From the NCBI RefSeq assembly GCF_009707955.1, contig NZ_WMDQ01000002.1:558001-622000 (forward strand): 64,000 nucleotides of DNA. Direction: 5' to 3'. The position numbers and the translations under genes were made by a program. The notes beneath the pieces are model-generated. The model searched no databases, was not told where the DNA came from, and saw only the letters and a list, made by a program, of their open reading frames with translations. This stretch comes from Flavobacterium sp. LC2016-13. GTDB lineage: Bacteria; Bacteroidota; Bacteroidia; Flavobacteriales; Flavobacteriaceae. This document shows, one piece after another, positions 1 to 7,936 of this stretch. Positions within the stretch are counted from its first letter, which is position 1. Each line of letters opens with the position of its first letter.

Positions 1-101
1 AATTTAGCTTTTTTACCAGGAAGTTTGTGTGACGAAATCAAACCAATAATTCCTGATAATAAAGCTAAATAGATAATATAAGATCTTAAAAATTCAAACA
101 T
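1..101 (-). CDS. Unknown protein, N-terminus only (cut by window edge)
   Basis: An ATG on the minus strand at 101 opens a frame of 33 codons that runs off the left edge. The start MFEFLRSYII is followed by a hydrophobic stretch (about residues 6-24) and then a basic SHKLPGKKAK tail, so it looks like the start of a small membrane-anchored protein. The hypothetical gene 108-551 ends only 6 bp upstream on the same strand, so the two are probably co-transcribed. Too little is visible to assign a family. Confidence 0.55.
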   Translation of the reverse strand, partial: MFEFLRSYIIYLALLSGIIGLISSHKLPGKKAK

Positions 102-107
102 AATTTT

Positions 108-551
108 TTAATAGATTAAACTTGGTGGTCTGCCAATATTTCCATAATTCATAGGATCAAGACTTTGTATATCGACAGTTTCTTCTTCTTGCTCTTCAAC
201 CAAAGCAAAACTTTGAACTTTAGGCGTTTTTGATTTTACTTTTTTTCCGGTTGGAACCAAAAATAAAGTGGTTAATCCTGCTTTTTCTCCGTGTTTTTCA
301 TCATCCGGATAAACTCCAAAATAAAAACGAATACCATCAACAGCATATCCATCTTCAGCTCCTTTTGTTTTTGCGTAATGAATGTATTTTTCTAATTCTT
401 CTATAGAATACCAAATGGCATTTGCATCTTCTTTTTCAACAGACTTTGCTTTTAGATTATTAGTCTGTTTTTTATTGTTGTAATTCAGATTTAGCTGTTT
501 AGCAAATTCTTTTGTAATTAACTGATTTGGTTTTGCGGGAGGGTTTTTCAT
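108..551 (-). CDS. Hypothetical protein, 147 aa
   Basis: I do not recognise a named family. The N-terminal third is polar and basic. The middle (about residues 45-105) looks folded, with a helix around WYSIEELEKYIHYAKTKG and strands around DGIRFYFGVYP and LTTLFLVPTG. The C-terminus is acidic then Pro/Gly-rich (EEQEEETVD, GRPPSLIY). No signal peptide or membrane segment is seen, so it is probably cytoplasmic. The start is the only upstream ATG and lies about 60 bp downstream of a -7-like element on the same strand. The next gene on this strand begins 6 bp after its stop, suggesting an operon with the truncated membrane protein. Confidence 0.75.
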   Translation of the reverse strand: MKNPPAKPNQLITKEFAKQLNLNYNNKKQTNNLKAKSVEKEDANAIWYSIEELEKYIHYAKTKGAEDGYAVDGIRFYFGVYPDDEKHGEKAGLTTLFLVPTGKKVKSKTPKVQSFALVEEQEEETVDIQSLDPMNYGNIGRPPSLIY

Positions 552-611
552 GATTGTAGTTTGATTATGGTTAAAAGTTTAGTTAACAAATATTTTTTTA
601 AATATTTTGGG

Positions 612-619
612 CAAAATTA
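612..619 (-). promoter_or_regulatory. Candidate -7 element (TAATTTTG) for gene 108-551
   Basis: On the minus strand this reads TAATTTTG, an exact match to the Bacteroidetes -7 consensus TAnnTTTG, about 60 bp upstream of the start at 551. No clear TTG was found at -33. Confidence 0.4.
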
Positions 620-640
620 TTTTAAAGCTTTGATTGATAC

Positions 641-664
641 AAGGGTGAAATCACCCTTTTTTTT
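641..664 (+). terminator. Orphan intrinsic terminator
   Basis: AAGGGTG-AAAT-CACCCTT is a perfect 7-bp stem with a 4-nt loop, followed by a T run on the plus strand. The nearest gene to the left is on the minus strand, so no coding transcript ends here. The rest of 552-1056 holds no gene that I can see, only this hairpin, the repeat at 852-944 and the pheT terminator. Confidence 0.5.
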
Positions 665-851
665 AGGGTAAATTTATTTGAAAAAATGGGTTAAAATACT
701 ATTTTATACTATTTTATAAAAAATCATTTTTGCATTGTTCATTTTATAAATTTAAACGAATAAATAAATATGAAAAACCTTTGTAATGTTTGATCGAATG
801 AATTTTCAAGAAAAAAATGAACATCAAGTCAATGTTTTATCTAACAAACGC

Positions 852-944
852 AAAGTTCGCGAAGGCTTGCGTAAAGAAAGTAAATTTTTACAAACTTAAA
901 GTCGCCAAAATTTAAAAAATCTTACGAAACCCTTCGCGAACTTT
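852..944. repeat. Dispersed inverted repeat
   Basis: The arms AAAGTTCGCGAAGG (852-865) and CCTTCGCGAACTTT (931-944) are perfect inverted copies. Partial matching continues inward (GCTTGCGTAAAG against CTTACGAAAC), giving an imperfect arm of about 24 nt. The arms are GC-richer than the surrounding spacer, as is common for short palindromic repeats of Flavobacterium intergenic regions. Confidence 0.6.
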
Positions 945-1001
945 CCGGCACAATTAGATTCAAAATAGGGGAGTCTGAAACTTAAAAACTATAAAAAAAC
1001 A

Positions 1002-1034
1002 AAACCCGACAGATTCTAAAAATCTGTCGGGTTT
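1002..1034 (-). terminator. Terminator of pheT
   Basis: AAACCCGACAGATT and AATCTGTCGGGTTT form a perfect 14-bp stem around a 5-nt loop. On the minus strand it is followed by T-rich sequence, 22 bp beyond the pheT stop. Confidence 0.85.
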
Positions 1035-1056
1035 GATGTTTTATAAAAATAAGGTT

Positions 1057-3477
1057 TTATCTTAAACTTGCTCCAAGTTCAGTCTCAAAAGTTTGTTGCA
1101 ATTTCGACATGATTTTATCAATTTGAGCATCTGTAAGCGTTTTTGAATTATCCTGAATCGTAAAACTTAACGCATAAGATTTTTTGCCTTTCGGAAGTTT
1201 TTCACCTTCGTAAACATCAAATAAATTAACGTCTTTCAACAGCACTTTCTCTGTTTGTTTGGCCAGGTTATAAATACTTTCGTAAGATGTATTATGATCA
1301 ATCAATAAAGCTAAATCTCTACGAACTTCCGGATATTTAGGAATTTCAGAATATTTGATTTTCCCTGTAATAATTTTTAAAACCAAATCCCAGTTGAAAT
1401 CAGCAAAATAAACATCTTGTTTAATACCGAAATGTTTCAATATTGGTTTTTTAACAACTCCCATTTCAACTAATGTATCGTTGTTATAACAAATTGAAGT
1501 TCCTTCAGAAAAAATATCGGATTGCACAGGCGCATTCGAAATCTTTTCAATTCCTAAACGATTTAAAATTGCCGTAACATATCCTTTTAATAAAAAGAAA
1601 TCAGTTGATTTTTGAGAATTTGTCCAGCTTTCTTTATTTCTGTTTCCGGAAATAGATAAAGTCAAATGTTTATGTTCTTCATAACCATTTAAATATTTAT
1701 GGTACGATTTTCCAAATTCAAACAATTTCAAATCTGAATTTCTTCGGTTGATATTATAAGAAATCGCTTCTAGTGCAGAAAACAACAAAGACTGACGCAT
1801 TGTCGATAAATCACTGCTTAAAGGATTTAACATCGTAACATTATGTTCTTCTTTTAAAACAGCCGATAGTTTTGTATAAGCAGCTGTTGTTAGAGAATTT
1901 GCCATCATTTCATGAAAACCTTGCGAGTTCAATTGTGATGCAATTACATTTTGCACTTTATAATCTTCTGTTCTTGGCGAATTAGAAACGGTTGCATTAA
2001 ATTTTTGAGAAAAATCGATGTTATTATAACCGTAAACTCTCAGGATTTCTTCGATTACATCAATTTCACGTTGTACATCAACACGATATGCCGGAATTGT
2101 TAATCCTAAACCAGAATCAGAAACACTATTTACTTTAATGTCTAAAGAAACTAAGATTTTCTTGATGGTATCTTTTGGAATTTCCTGACCAATAATTTTC
2201 GAAACATGATCGAAATTCAATAAAACAGAAAAATCTTCGACTTTTTTAGGATATACTTCTACAACATCAGAAGTGATTTTTCCTCCGGCAACTTCCTGAA
2301 TTAAAAGAGCTGCACGTTTTAAAGCATATTCTGTTATTGTTGGGTCAATTCCTCTTTCAAATCTAAAAGAAGCATCAGTATTTAAATTATGTCTTTTAGC
2401 TGTTTTACGAACGCTAACAGCGTCAAAATAAGCACTTTCTAAGAATATAGTTGTTGTTCCGTCAGTAACACCTGATTTTTTTCCACCAAAAACTCCTGCA
2501 ATACAAAGCGGTCCTTTTTCGTCGCAAATCATCAAATCTTCAGCATGCAATGTTCTTTCAACATCATCTAAAGTGGTGAATTTTGTTCCTTCCGGAAGTG
2601 TTTTTACAATTATTTTTCCATTAATTTTTGATGCATCAAAAGCGTGTAAAGGCTGACCTAATTCATGTAAAACATAATTAGTAACGTCAACAATATTATT
2701 TTTTGGAGTTAATCCGATTGCTTTCAAACGATCTTGTAACCAGCTTGGAGATTCTGCAACAGAAATACCTGAAATCGTTAAACCACAATATCTTGGCGCT
2801 AAATGAGAATCTTCAACACTTACATCAATTTTTAATGTACGCATCTCAACTCTAAAATTACTTACCGATGGTGTAATCAATTCTATATTTACACCACGTT
2901 GCAACATTCCCGCTCTTAAATCGCGCGCCGTACCAAAATGGCTCATAGCATCAGCACGATTAGGCGTTAAACCTATTTCGAAAACTTCATCGCTTGTTAT
3001 TTGAAACACTTCAGAAACAGGTGTTCCCGGAACTAATTCTTCATCAAGAATCATGATTCCGTCGTGGCTCGTACCTAATCCTAATTCATCTTCCGCACAA
3101 ATCATTCCGTGACTATCCTGTCCGCGAATTTTTCCTTTTTTAATGGTAAATTCAGCACCGTCTTTATCATATAAAATAGTTCCGATAGTAGCTACCGGTA
3201 CTTTTTGTCCTGCCGCAACATTTGCAGCCCCGCAAACAATTTGTATAGGAGCGTCTCCACCAATATTTACGGTTGTAACTTTTAATCTGTCAGCATCAGG
3301 ATGTTTTTCGCAAGTAAGTACGTGTCCTACAACAACTCCTGCTAAACCGCCTTTTACCGATTCGTATTTCTCGACAACTTCAACTTCCAGACCTAAATCT
3401 GTTAGTAATTCTGAAGTTTCTTCCGAAGTCCAGTCCGTTTTAATGAATTGTTTTAACCAGTTGTAAGATATTTTCAT
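1057..3477 (-). CDS. pheT: Phenylalanyl-tRNA synthetase beta subunit
   Basis: The beta chain of the alpha2-beta2 synthetase that charges tRNA-Phe in the cytoplasm. At 806 aa the length is normal for bacterial PheT. Visible in order: the N-terminal MKISYNWLKQF start typical of the family, an OB-fold tRNA-binding segment (about 40-150, with CEKHPDADRL and GQKVPVA), the B3/B4 editing region, the B5 segment, the core fold, and a C-terminal anticodon-binding ferredoxin-like domain (EIPKYPEVRRDLALL). The frame stays open 345 bp further upstream, but that extension translates repeat DNA. The start at 3477 matches the family and lies 30 bp after a TATATTTG element. pheS is not adjacent. Confidence 0.97.
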   Translation of the reverse strand: MKISYNWLKQFIKTDWTSEETSELLTDLGLEVEVVEKYESVKGGLAGVVVGHVLTCEKHPDADRLKVTTVNIGGDAPIQIVCGAANVAAGQKVPVATIGTILYDKDGAEFTIKKGKIRGQDSHGMICAEDELGLGTSHDGIMILDEELVPGTPVSEVFQITSDEVFEIGLTPNRADAMSHFGTARDLRAGMLQRGVNIELITPSVSNFRVEMRTLKIDVSVEDSHLAPRYCGLTISGISVAESPSWLQDRLKAIGLTPKNNIVDVTNYVLHELGQPLHAFDASKINGKIIVKTLPEGTKFTTLDDVERTLHAEDLMICDEKGPLCIAGVFGGKKSGVTDGTTTIFLESAYFDAVSVRKTAKRHNLNTDASFRFERGIDPTITEYALKRAALLIQEVAGGKITSDVVEVYPKKVEDFSVLLNFDHVSKIIGQEIPKDTIKKILVSLDIKVNSVSDSGLGLTIPAYRVDVQREIDVIEEILRVYGYNNIDFSQKFNATVSNSPRTEDYKVQNVIASQLNSQGFHEMMANSLTTAAYTKLSAVLKEEHNVTMLNPLSSDLSTMRQSLLFSALEAISYNINRRNSDLKLFEFGKSYHKYLNGYEEHKHLTLSISGNRNKESWTNSQKSTDFFLLKGYVTAILNRLGIEKISNAPVQSDIFSEGTSICYNNDTLVEMGVVKKPILKHFGIKQDVYFADFNWDLVLKIITGKIKYSEIPKYPEVRRDLALLIDHNTSYESIYNLAKQTEKVLLKDVNLFDVYEGEKLPKGKKSYALSFTIQDNSKTLTDAQIDKIMSKLQQTFETELGASLR

Positions 3478-3506
3478 GTTAACTTTTTTGTTCTTGAATA
3501 AGATTA

Positions 3507-3514
3507 CAAATATA
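3507..3514 (-). promoter_or_regulatory. -7 element TATATTTG for pheT
   Basis: An exact TAnnTTTG match on the minus strand, 30 bp upstream of the pheT ATG at 3477. It places the transcription start downstream of the repeat-derived part of the open frame and so supports the short start. Confidence 0.55.
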
Positions 3515-3568
3515 AGGATTGCGTGTGGTAGTAAGAAAGAAATTATTTGGTTTTTTTTGATAAGGAAC

Positions 3569-3616
3569 AAAGGTGCAAAGGTACATAGAGACAAAGGTTC
3601 AGAAGAACAAAGGTTT
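3569..3616. repeat. Period-8 tandem tract, AAAGGTnC type
   Basis: Six consecutive 8-nt units in register: AAAGGTGC, AAAGGTAC, ATAGAGAC, AAAGGTTC, AGAAGAAC, AAAGGTTT. It lies in the spacer between pheT and the mscS-like gene (3478-3910), which holds no gene but four distinct repeat features. Confidence 0.6.
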
Positions 3617-3667
3617 AGTAGGTTGTATTGCTTAAAATATTTGATTTTTCTATCTGTGCGATGTAGT

Positions 3668-3711
3668 AAACCCGACAGTCCCGAAGCCTCGGGATAAAAC
3701 CTGTCGGGTTT
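3668..3711. repeat. Nested hairpin element
   Basis: The outer arms AAACCCGACAG and CTGTCGGGTTT are perfect (3668-3678, 3701-3711). They enclose a second hairpin TCCCGA-AGCC-TCGGGA (3679-3694). The outer arm matches the stem of the pheT terminator at 1002-1034, and the inner hairpin recurs at 47244-47259. Confidence 0.7.
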
Positions 3712-3728
3712 GTTGTTGTAGACAAAGT

Positions 3729-3822
3729 TTGTGTCATTTCGACCGGAGGGAGAAATCACATCCAGAGAGCAACGAACCGGAATTTCGTTATATGATTTCT
3801 CCCTCCGGTCGAAATGACACAA
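3729..3822. repeat. Large palindromic repeat, copy 1
   Basis: A 33-nt arm beginning TTGTGTCATTTCGACCGG (3729-3761) is inverted at 3790-3822 with one mismatch. The 28-nt loop has its own small stem AACGAA/TTCGTT. A second copy lies at 29472-29582, and the flank GTTGTAGACAAAGTT is shared between the copies. No ORF is present, so it resembles a MITE or REP-type element. Confidence 0.85.
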
Positions 3823-3862
3823 AATGCGTCTTTAAAATAACGCTTTAAGTTCCCCAAAAAAA

Positions 3863-3902
3863 AACCTCAGAACCTCAGAACCTTTGCAACTTTGAACCTC
3901 AG
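3863..3902. repeat. Five-unit 8-nt tandem tract
   Basis: Five 8-mers in exact register: AACCTCAG, AACCTCAG, AACCTTTG, CAACTTTG, AACCTCAG. The tract ends 8 bp from the mscS-like stop codon. Similar 40-nt tracts occur at 44913-44952 and 49212-49251. Confidence 0.7.
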
Positions 3903-3910
3903 AAAAAGAA

Positions 3911-5167
3911 CTAATCTAAACGCCCAATCTGCGAAGGCAATTCAAATATTTCAAGATCAAAGTAAATAACCGAAGCCATAACATGATCAAAAATATCAGA
4001 CATTATATATTCGTAATTTGCCCAGCGTTTGTCGCTCGAAAAAGCATAAATTTCTAACGGAACTCCATGTGCGGTCGATTGTAACTGACGGCACATAATG
4101 TGCATGTCTTTGTTTAAGCCAGGATGCGTTACTAAATATTGCATAATATATTTTCTAAACAAACCTAAATTAGTCATGTTTCGGCCATTTAGCGCAAGAC
4201 TTTTATCGACACCGTGCACATTATTGTATTTTTCAATTTCAGCTTGTCTTGTTTCGATATAAGAACTTATAAGCTGAACTTTTTTCATTTGGTTCAAATC
4301 TTCATTATGAAGAAAACGAATGCTGCTGCTTTTTATTAAAATATGCCTTTTAATACGTCTTCCGTCAGATTTCTGCATACCGCGCCAGTTCTGAAAAGAG
4401 TCTGAACTCAAAGCATACGTTGGAATCGTCGTTATGGTATTATCAAAATTTCGCACTTTTACCGTCGTTAAATTAATTTCGATAACATCTCCATCTGCAC
4501 CAAATTTTTCCATCGTAATCCAGTCGCCAATACGAACCATGTCGTTTATCGCAACCTGAACACTCGAAACAAATCCTAAAATAGTATCTCTGAAAATCAA
4601 GATAATAATAGCAGAAAGAGTTCCTAAAATGGTTAAAAGTTCTCCTTTTTTAATTCCGAATAAAGTAGAAATTATAAGAGCAACTCCAAAAATCCATAAT
4701 ACAATCATAATAACCTGAACGAAACTGTCGATAGGTTTGTCGCTGTATTCCGGTTTTTGTTTTAAGTAATCACGAATCGAATTAAAAATTGTTCTAACGA
4801 TCCATAAAGTGATTAATACAATATAAATCCCAACGATTTTTCCAAAAAGAGATTCCCAATATTCGTATTTATCCAAAATAATGGGAACGGCTTTATAAAT
4901 AAAAAAAAACGGAATTAAATACGCCGTGTATTTTGTTGTTTTATTGTGAATTAAATAATCGTCAAATTTCGTTTTGGTACGCTGTGCAAAAATGGCCGTC
5001 AGCGTAACTAAAACAAATTTGGCAACATAATATATAGCAAAAGCCAGCGCCACCATAATGGCGATATTAAAGACAAGGCTTATATAAGACGCAAAGTTGC
5101 GGCTCATGCCCCAATGCCTAAAAAGAGGATATAAGAAATTGAATATTTTATCCAAAAGGCTATGCAT
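3911..5167 (-). CDS. MscS-family mechanosensitive channel
   Basis: A small-conductance mechanosensitive channel of the inner membrane, releasing solutes on osmotic downshock. At 418 aa it resembles the longer YbdG-type members more than the 286-aa MscS. Several hydrophobic helices lie between about residues 25 and 200. They lead into the pore/beta-domain junction (LGFVSSVQVAINDMVRIGD), the family hallmark, followed by the soluble vestibule (TVKVRNFDNTITTIPT). The ATG at 5167 overlaps the upstream gene's stop by 8 bp, indicating translational coupling. The specific subfamily is inferred. Confidence 0.92.
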   Translation of the reverse strand: MHSLLDKIFNFLYPLFRHWGMSRNFASYISLVFNIAIMVALAFAIYYVAKFVLVTLTAIFAQRTKTKFDDYLIHNKTTKYTAYLIPFFFIYKAVPIILDKYEYWESLFGKIVGIYIVLITLWIVRTIFNSIRDYLKQKPEYSDKPIDSFVQVIMIVLWIFGVALIISTLFGIKKGELLTILGTLSAIIILIFRDTILGFVSSVQVAINDMVRIGDWITMEKFGADGDVIEINLTTVKVRNFDNTITTIPTYALSSDSFQNWRGMQKSDGRRIKRHILIKSSSIRFLHNEDLNQMKKVQLISSYIETRQAEIEKYNNVHGVDKSLALNGRNMTNLGLFRKYIMQYLVTHPGLNKDMHIMCRQLQSTAHGVPLEIYAFSSDKRWANYEYIMSDIFDHVMASVIYFDLEIFELPSQIGRLD

Positions 5168-5447
5168 TATTTTCTAAATATTTTTTCTCAATATAGAAAG
5201 TTCCGAATGGAATAAGCGAAGCAATTAATATAATTCCGAAAGTTTTTAAATCCCAGTTTTGAGATTTTCTCAGTAAAATTGCCAATACAATATAACCTAT
5301 AAATAAAACGCCATGTGTCATTCCTAAAGGGCGCAATAAAGTATGATAAAGTTCAGGATTGTTGGTTTTAATAATCAACATATTAGCAAATAATACCAAA
5401 TATGAAATTCCTTCTAAAATGGCAGTAACCTTAAAAATCTTGAGCAT
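5160..5447 (-). CDS. DUF3817 small integral membrane protein
   Basis: A 95-aa protein with three hydrophobic helices (about residues 8-26, 42-62 and 68-86). It has the family pattern of a LEGISYL segment, a central RPLGMTHGVLF motif and a closing IPFGTFYIEKK. The DUF3817 family has no established function. Its stop overlaps the start of the MscS-like gene by 8 bp, so the two are one operon, possibly linked in membrane homeostasis (inference). A TAATTTTG element lies 28 bp upstream. Confidence 0.85.
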   Translation of the reverse strand: MLKIFKVTAILEGISYLVLFANMLIIKTNNPELYHTLLRPLGMTHGVLFIGYIVLAILLRKSQNWDLKTFGIILIASLIPFGTFYIEKKYLENNA

Positions 5448-5474
5448 ATAGCTGTTCTTTTGAGTTTATATAAG

Positions 5475-5533
5475 CAAAATTAAGTATTAGGATTGGTTTT
5501 TGAGTTATGTATCAGGAAAGTAATTTACTTTTG
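5475..5533. promoter_or_regulatory. Divergent promoter pair
   Basis: Two exact TAnnTTTG elements face outward. TAATTTTG on the minus strand (5475-5482) serves the DUF3817-mscS operon. TACTTTTG on the plus strand (5526-5533) serves the gene at 5552, with TTG at 5500-5502 and a 23-nt spacer. Confidence 0.6.
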
Positions 5534-5551
5534 TAGTCTTAAACTTTGATA

Positions 5552-6082
5552 ATGAGCAAACGCGATTTAAAAAAATATTTAGCCGAATTAAATAAAGAAC
5601 AACTCGAAGAGCAGCTTATTGAGTTGTATGAGAAATTTAGTCCCGTAAAAGTGTATTATGATTTCGTTTTTAATCCAAAAGAAGACAAACTTTTACAGGA
5701 ATCGAAGGTTAAAATTTCACAGGAATATTTCCCTGTCAAAAAGCCAAATGCAAAATGGCGTCCAAAAGCAAAAATGCGTCGTTCTGTAGCTCAAAAAATC
5801 ATAAAACATTTTATCATGCTGGGTGTTGATTCTTTTATTATTGCAGATTTAATGCTTTATAACATCGAAATAGCACAAACATTCTCATCGAATAATTTTA
5901 TTAAGCAGGAATTGTTTTACAAAAGTATTCTGAATTCTTTTGAGCAAGCAGTAAATTTTGTCATTTCGAACGGAATTTTGAATGAATTTAAATCAAGAAT
6001 AGTAGAAATTCAACAGCAAACTATTCAACAAAAATGGAAAAACAAGTACGATTTTGAAGTTATTTTAGATAAAATCGACTAA
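5552..6082 (+). CDS. DUF6155 family protein
   Basis: A 176-aa mostly helical, basic cytoplasmic protein beginning MSKRDLKKYLAELNKEQLEE. The conserved N-terminal half includes KVYYDFVFNPKED and a basic KKPNAKWRPKAKMRRS segment, and the rest is predicted helix. I match it to DUF6155, a Bacteroidetes family of unknown function. The ATG at 5552 is preferred over a TTG six bases upstream because it sits 18 bp after a consensus -7 element and gives the usual MSKRDLKK start. It is transcribed alone; the helicase at 6194 has its own -7-like element. Confidence 0.8.
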   Translation: MSKRDLKKYLAELNKEQLEEQLIELYEKFSPVKVYYDFVFNPKEDKLLQESKVKISQEYFPVKKPNAKWRPKAKMRRSVAQKIIKHFIMLGVDSFIIADLMLYNIEIAQTFSSNNFIKQELFYKSILNSFEQAVNFVISNGILNEFKSRIVEIQQQTIQQKWKNKYDFEVILDKID

Positions 6083-6193
6083 AAAAAGCACTTCTCATAA
6101 AAAATCTTATTTAAAAAAAAGATTTATTTTACGTTAAAATAGGACGAATAACTGTTTTTTAGGTGTATTTTTGCAAAAATCCAAAAATTAACA

Positions 6194-7735
6194 ATGTCTC
6201 AAAACACTTTAGAAATAGAAAGAGAAGAGAAAAAAGAACTTTATGCATATCAAAAAGGCGATATCGATGCCATTTTTGAACGTTTAGACAATGCTCCTCC
6301 GCAACATCATTTATTATATCAATTGCCTACAGGTGGAGGAAAAACAGTAATTTTTTCTGAAATCGTTCGCCGTTATTTAGCTAATAATGATAAAAAAGTG
6401 GTGGTTTTAACGCATCGTATAGAACTTTGTAAACAAACCTCAAAAATGCTAAAAGGGTTTGGTGTTTCTAACAAAATTATCAATAGTAAAGTAAAGGAAT
6501 TGCCGGATCAGAATGATTATTCTTGTTTTGTGGCAATGGTTGAAACTTTAAAAAACCGTATCAATGATGAAAAATTACATCTTGATAATATCGGTTTGGT
6601 TATTATTGATGAGGCACATTACAATTCATTTAGAAAATTATTAAACTCATTCAAAAATGCTTTTATTCTTGGAGTAACAGCAACGCCTTTGAGTTCGAAT
6701 ATAAAATTACCAATGCACCAGAGTTATGATGAACTTATTGTGGGAGACACTATTAGTTCGTTGATTGACAAAGGTTTCCTTGCACGTGCAACTACTTATA
6801 GTTATGATGTTGGATTAACATCATTAAAAGTAGGTATCAACGGAGATTATACCGTAAAATCATCTGATGATTTGTATACGAATACCGTTATGCAGGAAAA
6901 ACTTTTGCATGCCTATACTGAGCGTTCTTTAGGTAAAAAAACCTTGATTTTTAATAACGGTATTCACACTTCATTATATGTATATGAAACTTTTAGAGAA
7001 GCAGGTTACGACATCAGACACCTTGATAATACAAGCAGTTCAGAAGAACGTAAAGATATTTTGGCATGGTTTAAGAAAACTCCGGATGCGATTTTAACTT
7101 CTGTTGGAATCTTAACAACAGGTTTTGATGAACCAACGGTAGAGACTATTATATTAAACAGAGCGACAAAATCGCTGACATTATATTACCAAATGATTGG
7201 TCGTGGATCTCGTAAATTACCTGGTAAAGACGAGTTTACGGTTATCGATTTAGGAAACAATGCAGCACGTTTTGGTTTATGGAGCGAGCCAGTAAACTGG
7301 CAGCATATCTTTAAATCTCCTGAATTTTATTTGGAGAATCTTCGTGATGATACTGAAATCGAATTGTATTTTAAATACAGTATGCCTCCGGAATTACGTG
7401 CAAAATTTAGTAAAACTCCTGATGTTACTTTTGATGTTGATGAAGAGCATAAATTAATCATCAAACAAAATTTACGTTCTAAAGTAGTATTAGACAAATC
7501 GTTAGAACAACATGCAGGTATGTGTGTTGATAATACTGAAACATTGCAGGAAGCAAAATCTTTAGGTAAAGAACTTGAGGACGATATCGAATGCAGAATT
7601 AAGCGTTATGCAAAATGTTTGAGCCAATGCAGTAAAAACTACCGAGAATGGCTGGTTGATGATTATAAATTGAAATTGGTTTTATTGATCGGTAAAAAAT
7701 ACCGTGAAAAAATCATGAACGAACCTGACGAATAG
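6194..7735 (+). CDS. Superfamily 2 DEAD/DEAH helicase (SSL2-like)
   Basis: A 513-aa ATP-dependent helicase/translocase. The Walker A motif PTGGGKT is at 45-51, the Walker B box DEAH at 139-142, GVTATP at about 160-165, and QMIGRGSR (motif VI) at 333-340. The order and spacing fit the ResIII/UvrB-like DNA helicases. The C-terminal 150 residues are outside the two RecA folds and include four spaced cysteines (CVDN, ECRIKRYAKCLSQC) that might bind metal. The substrate is unknown; role in DNA transactions is inferred. A TATTTTTG element at 6166-6173 precedes the ATG. Confidence 0.9.
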   Translation: MSQNTLEIEREEKKELYAYQKGDIDAIFERLDNAPPQHHLLYQLPTGGGKTVIFSEIVRRYLANNDKKVVVLTHRIELCKQTSKMLKGFGVSNKIINSKVKELPDQNDYSCFVAMVETLKNRINDEKLHLDNIGLVIIDEAHYNSFRKLLNSFKNAFILGVTATPLSSNIKLPMHQSYDELIVGDTISSLIDKGFLARATTYSYDVGLTSLKVGINGDYTVKSSDDLYTNTVMQEKLLHAYTERSLGKKTLIFNNGIHTSLYVYETFREAGYDIRHLDNTSSSEERKDILAWFKKTPDAILTSVGILTTGFDEPTVETIILNRATKSLTLYYQMIGRGSRKLPGKDEFTVIDLGNNAARFGLWSEPVNWQHIFKSPEFYLENLRDDTEIELYFKYSMPPELRAKFSKTPDVTFDVDEEHKLIIKQNLRSKVVLDKSLEQHAGMCVDNTETLQEAKSLGKELEDDIECRIKRYAKCLSQCSKNYREWLVDDYKLKLVLLIGKKYREKIMNEPDE

Positions 7736-7745
7736 AGAAATTTTG

Positions 7746-7898
7746 TTTCAGGTTTAAGGTTTCAAGTTTTTTTTGGAATCTAAACAAAATTATATTCTTA
7801 TAAAGGAGAAATAGCATTTTAGAGTAATTTATTCTATTGCGATTTCTCCTTTGCAAATTACTAGAAACTCATTTTTAAGTTCTCAAAGCAACCTGAAA
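7746..7898. repeat. Nested inverted repeats between the helicases
   Basis: The outer arms TTTCAGGTT (7746-7754) and AACCTGAAA (7890-7898) enclose an inner pair AAAGGAGAAAT (7802-7812) and ATTTCTCCTTT (7842-7852). The inner arms resemble the GAGAAATC/GATTTCTC portions of the large palindromes at 3.7 and 29.5 kb. Confidence 0.45.
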
Positions 7899-7936
7899 AT
7901 TGAAACAAATAAAAACAAAATAAACAAAAATAAAAG

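Noticed and set aside
552..1056. Search for a tRNA or small RNA gene in the GC-richer repeat area
   Set aside because: The GC-rich words are arms of an inverted repeat; no cloverleaf or T-loop (GTTCGA) pattern could be built.
3478..3822. N-terminal extension of the pheT frame by 115 codons
   Set aside because: It translates repeat DNA (palindrome and hairpin elements), does not resemble PheT, and a -7 element lies inside it, just upstream of the normal start.
3863..3902. Possible CRISPR-like array
   Set aside because: The units are contiguous 8-mers without unique spacers, and no cas gene is in the window.
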